In this document: positions 44,241-52,332 of the stretch, in pieces
Layout: the number at the start of each line of letters is the position of its first letter
Numbering within the stretch: position 1 is the stretch's first letter
Source: Mesorhizobium sp. 65-26
GTDB taxonomy: Bacteria; Pseudomonadota; Alphaproteobacteria; Rhizobiales; Rhizobiaceae
Length of the DNA: 64,000 bases
Assembly (NCBI GenBank): GCA_001899205.1
Contig: MKVL01000023.1
Coordinates: forward strand, 62,001 to 126,000
Reading direction: 5' to 3'
Notes under the pieces: generated by a model
The model's database searches: none
The model's input: the letters and a program-made list of their open reading frames with translations, nothing else
What the model was told of the DNA's origin: nothing
Position numbers and translations under genes: made by a program

Positions 44241-44277
44241 GGCATGGTGCCGAAAAGCGTAAGGCTGTTCTCGGACC
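44241..44277. repeat. Dispersed intergenic repeat, copy B
   Basis: This copy starts GGCATGGTGCCGAAAAGCGT and ends TCGGACC, matching copy A at 38591-38626. It is followed after about 30 bases by the long palindrome at 44309-44345, so the two may form one composite element. Both sit in the 361-base gap (43988-44348) between the FAD oxidase and DUF1344 genes; the rest of that gap shows no gene. Confidence 0.55.
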
Positions 44278-44308
44278 ACATCATGATCTCATCAGTTTGA
44301 TTTGGAGC

Positions 44309-44345
44309 CGGATGATCTCAGGTCGGACAGACCTGAAATCATCCG
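44309..44345. repeat. Long intergenic palindrome after the DUF1344 gene
   Basis: Arms CGGATGATCTCAGGTC and GACCTGAAATCATCCG (16 bp, one mismatch) enclose the loop GGACA. It starts 4 bases after the stop codon of the minus-strand gene at 44349 and could serve as its terminator, although no T-run follows. A related half-element lies at about 58716-58742, after uvrB. Confidence 0.65.
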
Positions 44346-44348
44346 ACG

Positions 44349-44591
44349 CTAGGATGACTTCTTGATCGATGTGACCAGGCCGGTCTTCTCGTCCACGGTC
44401 ACCGCCACCTTGGCGCCGATCTTCAACTGGTTGATCGCTGCTTTTGGCGGGAGTTGGTAGATCTTGCCGTCGTCGAGCGTGATCGACTTCGTCGCCGGGT
44501 CGACGGCCTGGATGGTGCCCTGAACGGTCGCGGCGTAGGCGCTGCCGAGCATGGCGAGCAGAGCGGCGGTGGTTGCAAGGGTCTTGTTCAT
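44349..44591 (-). CDS. DUF1344 small exported protein (80 aa)
   Basis: The 80-residue protein has a signal peptide (MNKTLATTAALLAMLGSAYA) and one small beta domain: VQGTIQAVDPATKSITLDDGKIYQLP then AKVAVTVDEKTGLVTSIKKS. This matches the DUF1344 family of short periplasmic proteins common in rhizobia, function unknown to me. It should be periplasmic. The ATG at 44591 is chosen because the signal peptide begins there. In the 360 bases upstream (44592-44951) I see only TTCCG-N8-CGGAA (44730-44747), a possible operator. Confidence 0.82.
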   Translation of the reverse strand: MNKTLATTAALLAMLGSAYAATVQGTIQAVDPATKSITLDDGKIYQLPPKAAINQLKIGAKVAVTVDEKTGLVTSIKKSS

Positions 44592-44951
44592 CGGTAGCAC
44601 TCCGTGCTGTTTCGGTTTTCCGGAACCGCCGCATGGAAACGGCGGTCTCGAACGCCCCGAAACTGACCTCGGCAGGCCCGTCCGGCAAATCACGTTGGAT
44701 GACTTTCACAAATGGAATCAGCGGCTTAATTCCGACATATTGCGGAAATGAGGGAACCTTCGGCCGCCATCACGCCGTCGCTTCGCGGCGAAGTTTCCGC
44801 CATGAAAAGAGTCGCTTATCCGACCGTGGCGAGCGGCCACGATCATCACGGACATGCCGCAATCCGCGTCCCGCGGCATCACGAACAAAACCCTTCGAGC
44901 TACAGCGCGAACACGTTTTGTTTCACGGCACAGAGCCGACGCCGGCTTCCG
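44592..44951. other. Gene-free stretch upstream of DUF1344
   Basis: The minus-strand promoter of the DUF1344 gene should lie here. The only ordered element I see is the inverted repeat TTCCG-ACATATTG-CGGAA at 44730-44747, in an A+T-rich patch. No credible open frame occurs; the CapA gene ends at 44952. Confidence 0.5.
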
Positions 44952-45998
44952 TCACGCCCTCTCGGGGAAGATCGCGGCCAGCCGGTCCTCGACCCTGCGG
45001 CGCTGCGCGCCCGCCAGCCCGTCCACCGCCACCAGCCGCTCATGGTCGCCGGCGCGCAACCGCATGAACGGGTGCAGCCGATAGGAAGCGATCCTGCCGC
45101 GCGTGCCGGGATCCGTGCTGACATCGGCAACGAGTATGCCGCCGATGCGCCCCGGCCAGGGCTGGCGGGCAAACGCGGTGCCGAGGAAATCGCCAAGCCC
45201 ATAGGCCACGAGCGTGTCGCCGATCCGTTCGACGGGCTGCAGGACATGGGCATGATGCCCCGCGAGCAGACCGAAGCCGGCACCAGCCAGCCGGCGCGCC
45301 AGCGCCCGCGTCCCGGCGCGCGGGAAATGCCGGAACTCCCAGTCCCAGTGCGGTATGGCGCAAGCAAGGTCGAGCCCGGAAAGCGCATTGGCCGGCCAGC
45401 GCTCCGGTTCGCTCTCCATCGAGATGCGAGCGGTGAAATCCGCCGCCTCGGCATTGCGCCACAGGGTGAAGGCGGCAAGGCCGACGCTCAGCGGCCCGAC
45501 GTTGACACGCTCCACCGGTCCCTCGGCCACCGTGCCGATCGAGCGGATGCCCAGCCGCCGCAACGCTGCCCGGGTCTCGTCGAAACCGGCGATGCTCTGG
45601 TCGAGCACATGGTTGTTGGCAAGCGACAGCACCAGCCTGTCGCGATCGATGCCGAGCGCGGCCAGCGTGTCCGCCAGGAAGCGTTCGGTCATGGCATGAT
45701 GGGTGCCGAGCCATGTCCCCAGCCGTGCGCTCGGTCTCTCCACGATGGGGCTTTCGCAATTGCCCACCACGAGGTCGGCCGAGCCCAGCAGCGTCATGAT
45801 GGCGGCATCGCATTGTGGTGCCCGGCGATTGGCGATCGCCGAGATGTCGCCGACGAAGGCAAGCCGCACCGTGCGTGCCGGCAGCGACGCCATCAGACTG
45901 CCGGCCGACGGAGCGAAACCGTCGCCGTCGCCGCCGAGCGACGGTTTCAGAAAGCGCGGCAACCAGGACAGCTTGTATGAAAGCGGATAGTTCGACAC
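44952..45998 (-). CDS. CapA family metallophosphatase-like protein
   Basis: The product (348 residues from the GTG at 45998) matches the PGA_cap/CapA domain, a calcineurin-like metallophosphatase fold. It shows RLAFVGDISA with the metal Asp, VGNCESPIV with Asn and Glu, LSLANNHVLDQSIAGFDET with the Asn-Asn-His, and LLAGHHAHVLQPVERIGDTLVAYGLGDFLG near the C-terminus. CapA is tied to poly-gamma-glutamate capsule synthesis, but most bacterial relatives are uncharacterised and no cap genes are near. The start is uncertain: GTG at 46037 or ATG at 45893 (MASLPART) are alternatives. Confidence 0.83.
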   Translation of the reverse strand: MSNYPLSYKLSWLPRFLKPSLGGDGDGFAPSAGSLMASLPARTVRLAFVGDISAIANRRAPQCDAAIMTLLGSADLVVGNCESPIVERPSARLGTWLGTHHAMTERFLADTLAALGIDRDRLVLSLANNHVLDQSIAGFDETRAALRRLGIRSIGTVAEGPVERVNVGPLSVGLAAFTLWRNAEAADFTARISMESEPERWPANALSGLDLACAIPHWDWEFRHFPRAGTRALARRLAGAGFGLLAGHHAHVLQPVERIGDTLVAYGLGDFLGTAFARQPWPGRIGGILVADVSTDPGTRGRIASYRLHPFMRLRAGDHERLVAVDGLAGAQRRRVEDRLAAIFPERA

Positions 45999-46097
45999 GC
46001 GACCGCCAACGGCCTTTCCGGTTGGTTGTGGACGCACCGAATTGCGTGCTTCGCCGCCTCGATGTCAATTCATGTCGGCACCCTGCCGCAAGAACGC

Positions 46098-47297
46098 TCA
46101 GAAGATCGCCCCCTGGTAGAGCACGGTCTCGGCCTCCAGAGGGGCAAAGCGCCGCGCCAGCGTGCGAAAGGCGCTGTGCACCCCATCGCGGTCGATGTTG
46201 CAGCTCCGCAGGTGCCGTACCGCCAGCGTCGGATCGAAAGCGGTGCGCCCGTGCATGACACGCTGGTTGTCGAAGACCAGAGCCTCGCCCGGCTGCAACT
46301 GGTGCTGGAATTGGTTCGCCGGGTCGCAGATCAGCCGGGTCATCTCGGCCAGCGCCTCTATCAGCCCGTCGATCCGGTCGATCGGCGCCGCCTGTGGCGC
46401 CAGGCAGCGGTCGTTGAAGCGAATGCCGGTCACTTCGCCCGTGGCGTCGAGGCTGATGACATGCGCCTCGGCGCTGAAGAACACCTCGCCGGCATGTTCG
46501 CGATGGAAGGTCACGCCATGGCGCGTCAGCACATCGAAAAGATCGGGCGTGGCTGCCCGCATCGTCTCGGCGACATGGAATCCGTCGACCATCAGCGAGG
46601 TGCCGCCGGCGCCCGCGCCGGAGCGTATGGCGTGGAAGAAGATGAAGCCCGGCGGCGAATAGCGGAAAGGTTCGTCCGTATGCGGGATCTGCGCGCGCGC
46701 CGTCTCGCCGGCGACACGCGCGTCCGGCCTGGAGATCAGGTCGAAAACCTTGCCATAGCTTGTTTCGCGGATCGGCCCGTAGCGGCCGGCGATCCGCGCG
46801 GTTGCCTCCGCCTCGGCTGGAACCCCGGTCAGCATGGCGATGCCATGGTCGCGCAGGGCGCGCAGCGAACCGAACAACGCCGCGTCGTCCTCGACCACCG
46901 CCTCGAAGGGGAAGCGGCCGAGACGCTCCGCCAGATCGCTGTTCCAGCGTTTCGGCGCAAAGCGCGGCGCGGCGCCAGAGGCATGCGCGGCAAGAAAGCC
47001 CGAGCCATGCCGGGAGACATGGCCATCCCCCCAGGTCAACGTAAGCTCATTCTTCCCAGCGTCGGCCGAGACCATGGCGACATCGGCCGGTACGTCCGCT
47101 GGTGTCAGCCACCTCTTTCCCGAAGCCGTATCGCCGCAGGTCTCGCATTCGCAGGCCAGTCGCAGCCAGCGGGTGGAAAACCGCGCCTGTCTTCCGGCGA
47201 TGGCGATCGCGACGCGGTCGCCGTCGATCTGGATGGCTTCGATGGCCGGTGAGATCGCGGCCGAAGGTGCGGACGCATGGCGTGGCGTGTCGAGCAT
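46098..47297 (-). CDS. Gamma-butyrobetaine hydroxylase-like 2-oxoglutarate dioxygenase
   Basis: The 399-residue protein has the two-domain layout of gamma-butyrobetaine and trimethyllysine hydroxylases. The N-terminal zinc domain carries CECETCGD and a later His in WGDGHVSRHG. The C-terminal TauD/TfdA domain has the iron facial triad IPHTDEPF (His, Asp) and the distal His in RVMHGRTAF, with 2-oxoglutarate-binding Arg near RHLRSCNIDRD. It would hydroxylate a carnitine precursor or a related quaternary ammonium acid; the exact substrate is open. GGGAAAGG precedes the ATG at 47297. It is divergent from a LysR regulator, the probable controller. Confidence 0.87.
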   Translation of the reverse strand: MLDTPRHASAPSAAISPAIEAIQIDGDRVAIAIAGRQARFSTRWLRLACECETCGDTASGKRWLTPADVPADVAMVSADAGKNELTLTWGDGHVSRHGSGFLAAHASGAAPRFAPKRWNSDLAERLGRFPFEAVVEDDAALFGSLRALRDHGIAMLTGVPAEAEATARIAGRYGPIRETSYGKVFDLISRPDARVAGETARAQIPHTDEPFRYSPPGFIFFHAIRSGAGAGGTSLMVDGFHVAETMRAATPDLFDVLTRHGVTFHREHAGEVFFSAEAHVISLDATGEVTGIRFNDRCLAPQAAPIDRIDGLIEALAEMTRLICDPANQFQHQLQPGEALVFDNQRVMHGRTAFDPTLAVRHLRSCNIDRDGVHSAFRTLARRFAPLEAETVLYQGAIF

Positions 47298-47383
47298 GAT
47301 GGGGGCCTTTCCCGGAGATGAATTCATCTCAAAGGCTAGGCCGCACCACCTCCGTGATTCAAATGAGTTCCTTTCGCAATATT

Positions 47384-47398
47384 TTGAGCTAGGCTCAA
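47384..47398. promoter_or_regulatory. Candidate LysR operator
   Basis: TTGAGC-TAG-GCTCAA is a perfect inverted repeat with 6-bp arms and the T-N-A symmetry of LysR boxes. It ends three bases before the LysR start codon, in the divergent gap with the dioxygenase, so it may serve autoregulation or control of both genes. Confidence 0.55.
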
Positions 47399-47401
47399 TC
47401 C

Positions 47402-48331
47402 ATGGCCAACCTTCGCGACCTTCCCCTGTCGGCGTTGCGCGCGCTCGCGGCGGCCGCGCGCGCCGGCAGCCTTACCCGCGCCGCCGAGGAGCTTGGCGTC
47501 ACGCCGGGCGCCGTGGGCCACCAGATCCGGCAATTGGAGGAGCGGCTGGGCGTCCGACTGGTGCGGCGCCAGGGCAACGGCATCGTGCTGACCCGCGCCG
47601 CGGAGGCGGCGCTGCCGGACATCGATCGCGGCTTCGACGCCCTGGCCTCCGGCATGCGCAGATTGCGCTTCGAGCGGCGGGCCGAGACCTTCACCATCTC
47701 GGCCGACCCTTCCTTCGCCTCGCTCTGGCTGGCGCCGCGCCTCAGTGGCATGCGCGCCGCGCTCGGTCGGCTCGACGTGCGCATCGTCGCATCGGGCCCA
47801 TTGGACGCCTTACGCGAGGACGGCGTCGATCTCGCCATCAGCTACCGCAAGGGCGCGCCGCAGGACCTGGCGGCGATCGATCTGTTCACGGAGCGTGTCA
47901 TCCCCGTCTGCGCGCCGTCCCTGCTTGCCGGCATGGCCGACGCCGACCAGCCGACTGTATTGGCGCGCCTGCCGCTGCTGCATATCGACCCCACCATGGG
48001 CGACGATGTCTATCCGGCGTGGCGGGACTGGTTCGCTGCCGCCGGGCTTGCGCGCAAGGATCTCGACCATGGCCCGCGCTTCGGCCTGACCGTGGTCGCC
48101 GCCCAGGCGGCCATAGCCGGCATGGGCGCGCTGCTGGCCAGCGAACTGGTGCTGCGCCGCCATATCGATCCCGGACAATTGGCCGAGATCGCACGCGCGG
48201 TCCCCGCGCTGACGATCAGCCGCCGGCTGGTATGGCCGCAGGACGGCCCCAAGGCGAAACGGGCGGCCGGCGTGGCGGCGGCGCTCGCGGCCGCGGCCGG
48301 CTCCAGCATAGACGGCGCCTTGCCGGGATGA
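47402..48331 (+). CDS. LysR family transcriptional regulator (GcvA-like)
   Basis: The 309-residue protein opens LRDLPLSALRALAAAARAGS with an HTH (LTRAAEELGVTPGAVGHQI, LEERLGVRLVRRQGNGIVLT), the GcvA-like subgroup pattern. The effector domain includes FTISADPSFASLWLAPRL. Its gene is divergent from the butyrobetaine-hydroxylase-like gene with 104 bases between, which holds a perfect inverted repeat. It likely activates that gene in response to a substrate such as a betaine. Confidence 0.92.
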   Translation: MANLRDLPLSALRALAAAARAGSLTRAAEELGVTPGAVGHQIRQLEERLGVRLVRRQGNGIVLTRAAEAALPDIDRGFDALASGMRRLRFERRAETFTISADPSFASLWLAPRLSGMRAALGRLDVRIVASGPLDALREDGVDLAISYRKGAPQDLAAIDLFTERVIPVCAPSLLAGMADADQPTVLARLPLLHIDPTMGDDVYPAWRDWFAAAGLARKDLDHGPRFGLTVVAAQAAIAGMGALLASELVLRRHIDPGQLAEIARAVPALTISRRLVWPQDGPKAKRAAGVAAALAAAAGSSIDGALPG

Positions 48332-48345
48332 ACCCTTGGCCACGA

Positions 48346-48624
48346 TCAGGCAAACCGCCGCCGGAGCCGCAGCAACCCCGCCAGGACTAGGGTAATCAGC
48401 GCGTTCGATATCACCCCGACGGCTGCGGTCGTCCAAGCGATGTCGCCCGACTGGCCGAGGATCAGAAACGGATATCCGGCCGCGATGGCAACGATGGCCG
48501 CGACAAGGCCAAGCCAGCCCAGGTCCGGCCGCGTGGCCAGACGGCTGACGAAGTAAGCGACCCCGACGAACAGGATCCGGAGCGGGTCCAACAGCTGGGC
48601 GATCACGATCGCGATCAGGAGCAT
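48346..48624 (-). CDS. Small membrane protein of unknown function (92 aa)
   Basis: The 92-residue product is almost wholly hydrophobic with three helices (residues about 3-25, 36-56 and 64-84) and a basic C-terminus RLRRRFA. It should be an inner-membrane protein. No family is recognised and the ribosome-binding site is weak. It is convergent with the LysR gene and 79 bases upstream of the hydrolase gene end. It may be a small integral protein rather than a chance frame because the helix pattern is regular. Confidence 0.55.
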   Translation of the reverse strand: MLLIAIVIAQLLDPLRILFVGVAYFVSRLATRPDLGWLGLVAAIVAIAAGYPFLILGQSGDIAWTTAAVGVISNALITLVLAGLLRLRRRFA

Positions 48625-48703
48625 GGCAAGGCACTTTCAAGGCTGAATCGCCAGGGACGGCGTGGAGAGCGGCGACGGCGATACTTATTTCGCCGGAATC
48701 GCC

Positions 48704-49639
48704 CTAGCGGGCAAATCCCTTCACCCTTGCCAGCAGCCACTGCAGCGGACTGTCGACGAAGGCTCGTGTGACGAAGCTGTCATGCGCGGCGCGCGAGGCG
48801 ATGAAGGCGATCGTGCCCGCCTCAAGGCGTCGCGGCGGGTCCGAACCCGCCTTGACGCCGCTGGCGGCCAGCAAACTCACGATCCGCGCGTTGCCGGAGG
48901 CCGACGAGTCCCCATAGGTGCTGACGAAGAAGCGCCGGCGGTGCGCCGCGATCGAGCTTGCGAACAGCTCGGCCTCGTCGAAGACGGCATCGAGCAGGAT
49001 GATGCCGAGCAGACGTCCGGCGGCGTCGCCATTGCGCAGCACTGCCGCGGTCGGGTTGTAGCCGCCGCTATAGGCCGCGATGATGATCGGCATCGCCTCG
49101 AACGTGGCGGGGCTCGCGCCGGCAAGTCTGGCCAATCCTTGCGCAGCCTCGGCCATGAACTTCGCGAAGAAACCCGGCGTCCAGAAATTGCCGGCACTGG
49201 AATCCTGCGCGTCGCGGGCGAATTGCGGCGCCACCAGCACCGCGTTGAGGCCGGAGCCCTCGACCTGCGCGACCACGCGCTGCCGCTGCATCACGTCGCG
49301 TTCCAGCGTGGCGCCATTGCCGTGGAAGAACACCACGATGACCGCCGGCCGGGCCGGATCGAATCCCTTGGGGATGGCCAGCAATACGCTCCGGTCGGAA
49401 TAGGTCTCGTCCTCCCAGTAGATGCCGCCGCGCGGCGAGGTGTGGCCAAGCCTTCCCCTGGCGGTGACGTCGAGAAACGGCGCCGATCCGTCGGGCAGCC
49501 GGCCGCGATAGGGAAAAGGCGAGGCCTTGAACGGAACGATGGCGGAAACGGCCTTGCGCAAGCGAGCCCCCAGGCTTGAGGCCGGAAACGCGGCGCTGGC
49601 CAGCAGGCCGGCAACGATGGCGCGGCGATCGACCCTCAT
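48704..49639 (-). CDS. Exported alpha/beta-hydrolase-like protein
   Basis: The 311-residue protein has an N-terminal Arg-containing signal (MRVDRRAIVAGLLASAAFPA) with a Tat-like look. The body shows a hydrolase-like beta strand and turn, AVIVVFFHGNGATLERDV (oxyanion-type HGN), the possible nucleophile region IIIAAYSGGYNPTAAVL, LGIILLDAVFDEAELF with an acid, and a late His in SRAAHDSFVTRAF. The nucleophile motif YSGGY is a variant of G-X-S-X-G. Substrate unknown; periplasmic action is likely. It is the last gene of the operon with the membrane protein (ATGA overlap at 49636-49639) and the PCMT-like gene. Confidence 0.75.
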   Translation of the reverse strand: MRVDRRAIVAGLLASAAFPASSLGARLRKAVSAIVPFKASPFPYRGRLPDGSAPFLDVTARGRLGHTSPRGGIYWEDETYSDRSVLLAIPKGFDPARPAVIVVFFHGNGATLERDVMQRQRVVAQVEGSGLNAVLVAPQFARDAQDSSAGNFWTPGFFAKFMAEAAQGLARLAGASPATFEAMPIIIAAYSGGYNPTAAVLRNGDAAGRLLGIILLDAVFDEAELFASSIAAHRRRFFVSTYGDSSASGNARIVSLLAASGVKAGSDPPRRLEAGTIAFIASRAAHDSFVTRAFVDSPLQWLLARVKGFAR

Positions 49640-52323
49640 GCCACGGCCAGCCGCGCCGGCGCCCGTGTCGGCAACAGCACCGCGAAGAAGGCCGGAATGG
49701 CCACGACATAGGCGATCGCCGCCCATTGTAGCACGGCGCTGAGGCCGAAGCTGGTGGCGACGATCGGCACGGCGGCCGATCCGATGACCGAGAAGCAGCC
49801 GTTGATGCCCCAGGCCCAGACGAACAGATGCTCCTTGCCGAGCCGCGCCAGCCAGGTCATGGCGGTGGCCATCGGCATGCCCATCAGGAAGGCCGGCGGC
49901 GATACCAGGAGGAAGCAGAACAGCAGGCGGGCCCCGTAGGGATAGGCGCCGATCCATTCCAGCACCGGCGACAGATAGAGCCCGTAAAGCAGGAGCAGCG
50001 CGCCGACCGCCGCCAGCACGATCGGCAGAAGCGTGCGGGCGCGGTCGAAGATCCGCTCCGCGAACAGGCTGCCGAGGCCGGAAAACACCAGCATCGACGA
50101 GATCAGAACCGAGGCCGAGACGGTCGGATTGGCGAGCGCCAGGGTGAAGCGGCTGATCAACCCGACCTCGACCATGATGTAGCCGAGGCCGAGGCAAGCG
50201 AAATAGAGGATGGTGCCGAGCTTGCCGCGCGAGCGCGAGAAAACGATGCGCCAGCCGAAAACCATCGGCAGAAGAACCAGCGAGGCCGCGGTAACGCAGG
50301 CGATGCCGAGCGTCGCCCAGATCAGCAGGTAGCCCCAATCGTCCTGGAACAGGTCCAGCCGGTCGAGCGTCGCCGGCAGGTCGGCGGTCTTCACATAGGC
50401 CGCGAAATAGGGCTGGTCGTTGCTCAGCGGCCGCATGTCGAAGACATAGTCGGCGGCGAGCTTTCCCCACGCGCCGGTCAGCAGCGCGTGCCAGGCCATG
50501 CGCTGCAAGGCGGTCGCCGGCAGCACTTCCGGCGCCGCTTGCGTGGCGGAACAGACGTCCAGCGTCGGATCGGCCGGTGCGGTCGGGTCGCAGTCCCCGG
50601 TGGCCGGCGGCGTCGCCGCGGCGGGATCGGCGGCCGGCTGGGTCAGCGTCGCGTCCTGGCCGTCGCCGAAGATCGATGCGCGGTAATCGTCCAGGATCTT
50701 CTGGTCGCCTGAACCGTCATGCGGCATGCCGGGATAGTAGATCTCTTCCCACGACATCGACTTCGTGTAGTCGCGCAGCGTCTTGATCTCGGCCTCTGAG
50801 AAGCCGCCGCGCTTGAACAGCACCGTCGTCGTCGACAGGTAGCTCGACGCGGCGAAGATGTCGTTCGGCGCGCCCGCCGGATCGAACGTCCTCGCCGCCT
50901 CGGCGATGGTCGAATAGAGCTTGAGGATCGACTTCGGCGGCTCTTCCTTGTTCCAGAGCGTCACTGAAAGCACACCGCCATCGGCCAGCGCGTGCATGTA
51001 ACTCAGCATCGCCTCGCGCGTGTAGGCGTATTTCTCCGAGATGGCGAAGCCACCCGGATTGGAGAGCCCGACGCTGTCGGCAAGGCTGAGGTCGATGACG
51101 TCGTAGCGTTCCTCGGTGTTGGCGAGGTAGAGCCGGCCGTCATAGTCGATGACACGCAGGCGCGGGTCGGCAAGGATGTCGCCGGTGACGTCCCTAAGCG
51201 TCGGATCGCGAAAGGCCTTCAGTACCATCGGGTTGCCTTCGGCGACGGTGACGGAGGCGGAGCCGGCATTGAGCGCCGCCTGCGTGGAGATGCCGCCGCC
51301 GAACTGCACCACGAAGGTCTTCGGGCTGGTCTTGACGACATAGGGATAGTGCATCGGCAGGTAACGGAAATAGACCTGCTCGGCCGGCGCCAGGTCGCGC
51401 ATGATGCCTTCCGGCCCGTCGCCGTCGCGATACATGCCGACATAGGTGTTGGCGGGGATCTCCGGCAGGCCGAAAGCGGCGTTGTCGCTGAGGCCGGGGG
51501 CGAAGTGCATGTAGGAGCTGGCATAGACCTGCAGGTCGCCGAACGGCGAAATGCTGCGGTATATACGTTTGCCGTCCGGGAAATTGCGGGCGTAGGCGAC
51601 GCCCTTGTATTGCGAGACCGCGATGTCGGGCACGCCTGTCAGGCCGGGCAGCAGCAGATAGCCCGCGACGGACGCCACCGCGACGAGGGCAGCGGCGACC
51701 GCGCCGCGCGTCGCGCCGAAGGCCAGGAACCACAGCACCGCGCCCAGCCCCCACAGCAGCAGCGGCACCACGACGATGGTTTCGGGCGAGAACAGGTACA
51801 TCGCCCCCAGCACGACGAGGCCGGCCAGGCCGGATCCGGTCAGGTCGGCGAAATAGACGCGGGCGAAGGCCGTGCGGCTCTTCAGGAAGACGATACCCAG
51901 GAAGAACGCACCGGCCAGGAAAGGCAGCAGGTAGAGCAGGAAATTGGCGAGCAGCCGCCATTTCTGTCCGGGATCGGAGACCAGGAAGATGGCGTTGAAC
52001 GGCACCGTCTGCGCGACCAGATTGCAGCCGACGGCCAGCGGGCCGATCAAGAGCAGCGCCGTCGCGGCCGCGCCCTGCCAGTGGCGATCGAACCAGGCCT
52101 TACCGGCGAAGATGACGACGCTGGACAGCGAGAAGCCGAGCATGGCGAGGCTCACCACCAGCGAGCCGAAATGCGACCAGCTGCCGACGGCGAACACCCG
52201 CATGACCGCGATCTGCAGCGCGATGATGGCGCCGGCCACCAGCCCGATCGCCAGGTAATGGGCGCCGCGCGGCGCTTCGAGGGAGATGATGTCGGGGCCG
52301 GTGATCGGCGCGGCTGCGCTCAT
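49636..52323 (-). CDS. Polytopic membrane protein with spermidine-synthase-like domain (895 aa)
   Basis: The 895-residue protein has about seven N-terminal membrane helices (residues 24-225), a soluble domain (about 270-560) and about seven C-terminal helices (about 665-885). The soluble domain resembles the spermidine synthase fold: VVQFGGGISTQAALNAG is the glycine-rich loop, VAEGNP the acid, and DPRLRVIDYDGRLYLANTEE with YDVIDLSLADS the later strands. A low-complexity Pro/Ala insert with two Cys (GDCDPTAPADPTLDVCSATQ) follows at about 590-610. Similar fused membrane proteins exist widely but their products are unknown. I used the ATG at 52323, with GAGGGA before it. It lies 9 bases after the PCMT-like gene. 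Confidence 0.8.
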   Translation of the reverse strand: MSAAAPITGPDIISLEAPRGAHYLAIGLVAGAIIALQIAVMRVFAVGSWSHFGSLVVSLAMLGFSLSSVVIFAGKAWFDRHWQGAAATALLLIGPLAVGCNLVAQTVPFNAIFLVSDPGQKWRLLANFLLYLLPFLAGAFFLGIVFLKSRTAFARVYFADLTGSGLAGLVVLGAMYLFSPETIVVVPLLLWGLGAVLWFLAFGATRGAVAAALVAVASVAGYLLLPGLTGVPDIAVSQYKGVAYARNFPDGKRIYRSISPFGDLQVYASSYMHFAPGLSDNAAFGLPEIPANTYVGMYRDGDGPEGIMRDLAPAEQVYFRYLPMHYPYVVKTSPKTFVVQFGGGISTQAALNAGSASVTVAEGNPMVLKAFRDPTLRDVTGDILADPRLRVIDYDGRLYLANTEERYDVIDLSLADSVGLSNPGGFAISEKYAYTREAMLSYMHALADGGVLSVTLWNKEEPPKSILKLYSTIAEAARTFDPAGAPNDIFAASSYLSTTTVLFKRGGFSEAEIKTLRDYTKSMSWEEIYYPGMPHDGSGDQKILDDYRASIFGDGQDATLTQPAADPAAATPPATGDCDPTAPADPTLDVCSATQAAPEVLPATALQRMAWHALLTGAWGKLAADYVFDMRPLSNDQPYFAAYVKTADLPATLDRLDLFQDDWGYLLIWATLGIACVTAASLVLLPMVFGWRIVFSRSRGKLGTILYFACLGLGYIMVEVGLISRFTLALANPTVSASVLISSMLVFSGLGSLFAERIFDRARTLLPIVLAAVGALLLLYGLYLSPVLEWIGAYPYGARLLFCFLLVSPPAFLMGMPMATAMTWLARLGKEHLFVWAWGINGCFSVIGSAAVPIVATSFGLSAVLQWAAIAYVVAIPAFFAVLLPTRAPARLAVA

Positions 52324-52332
52324 CAAAGTCCC

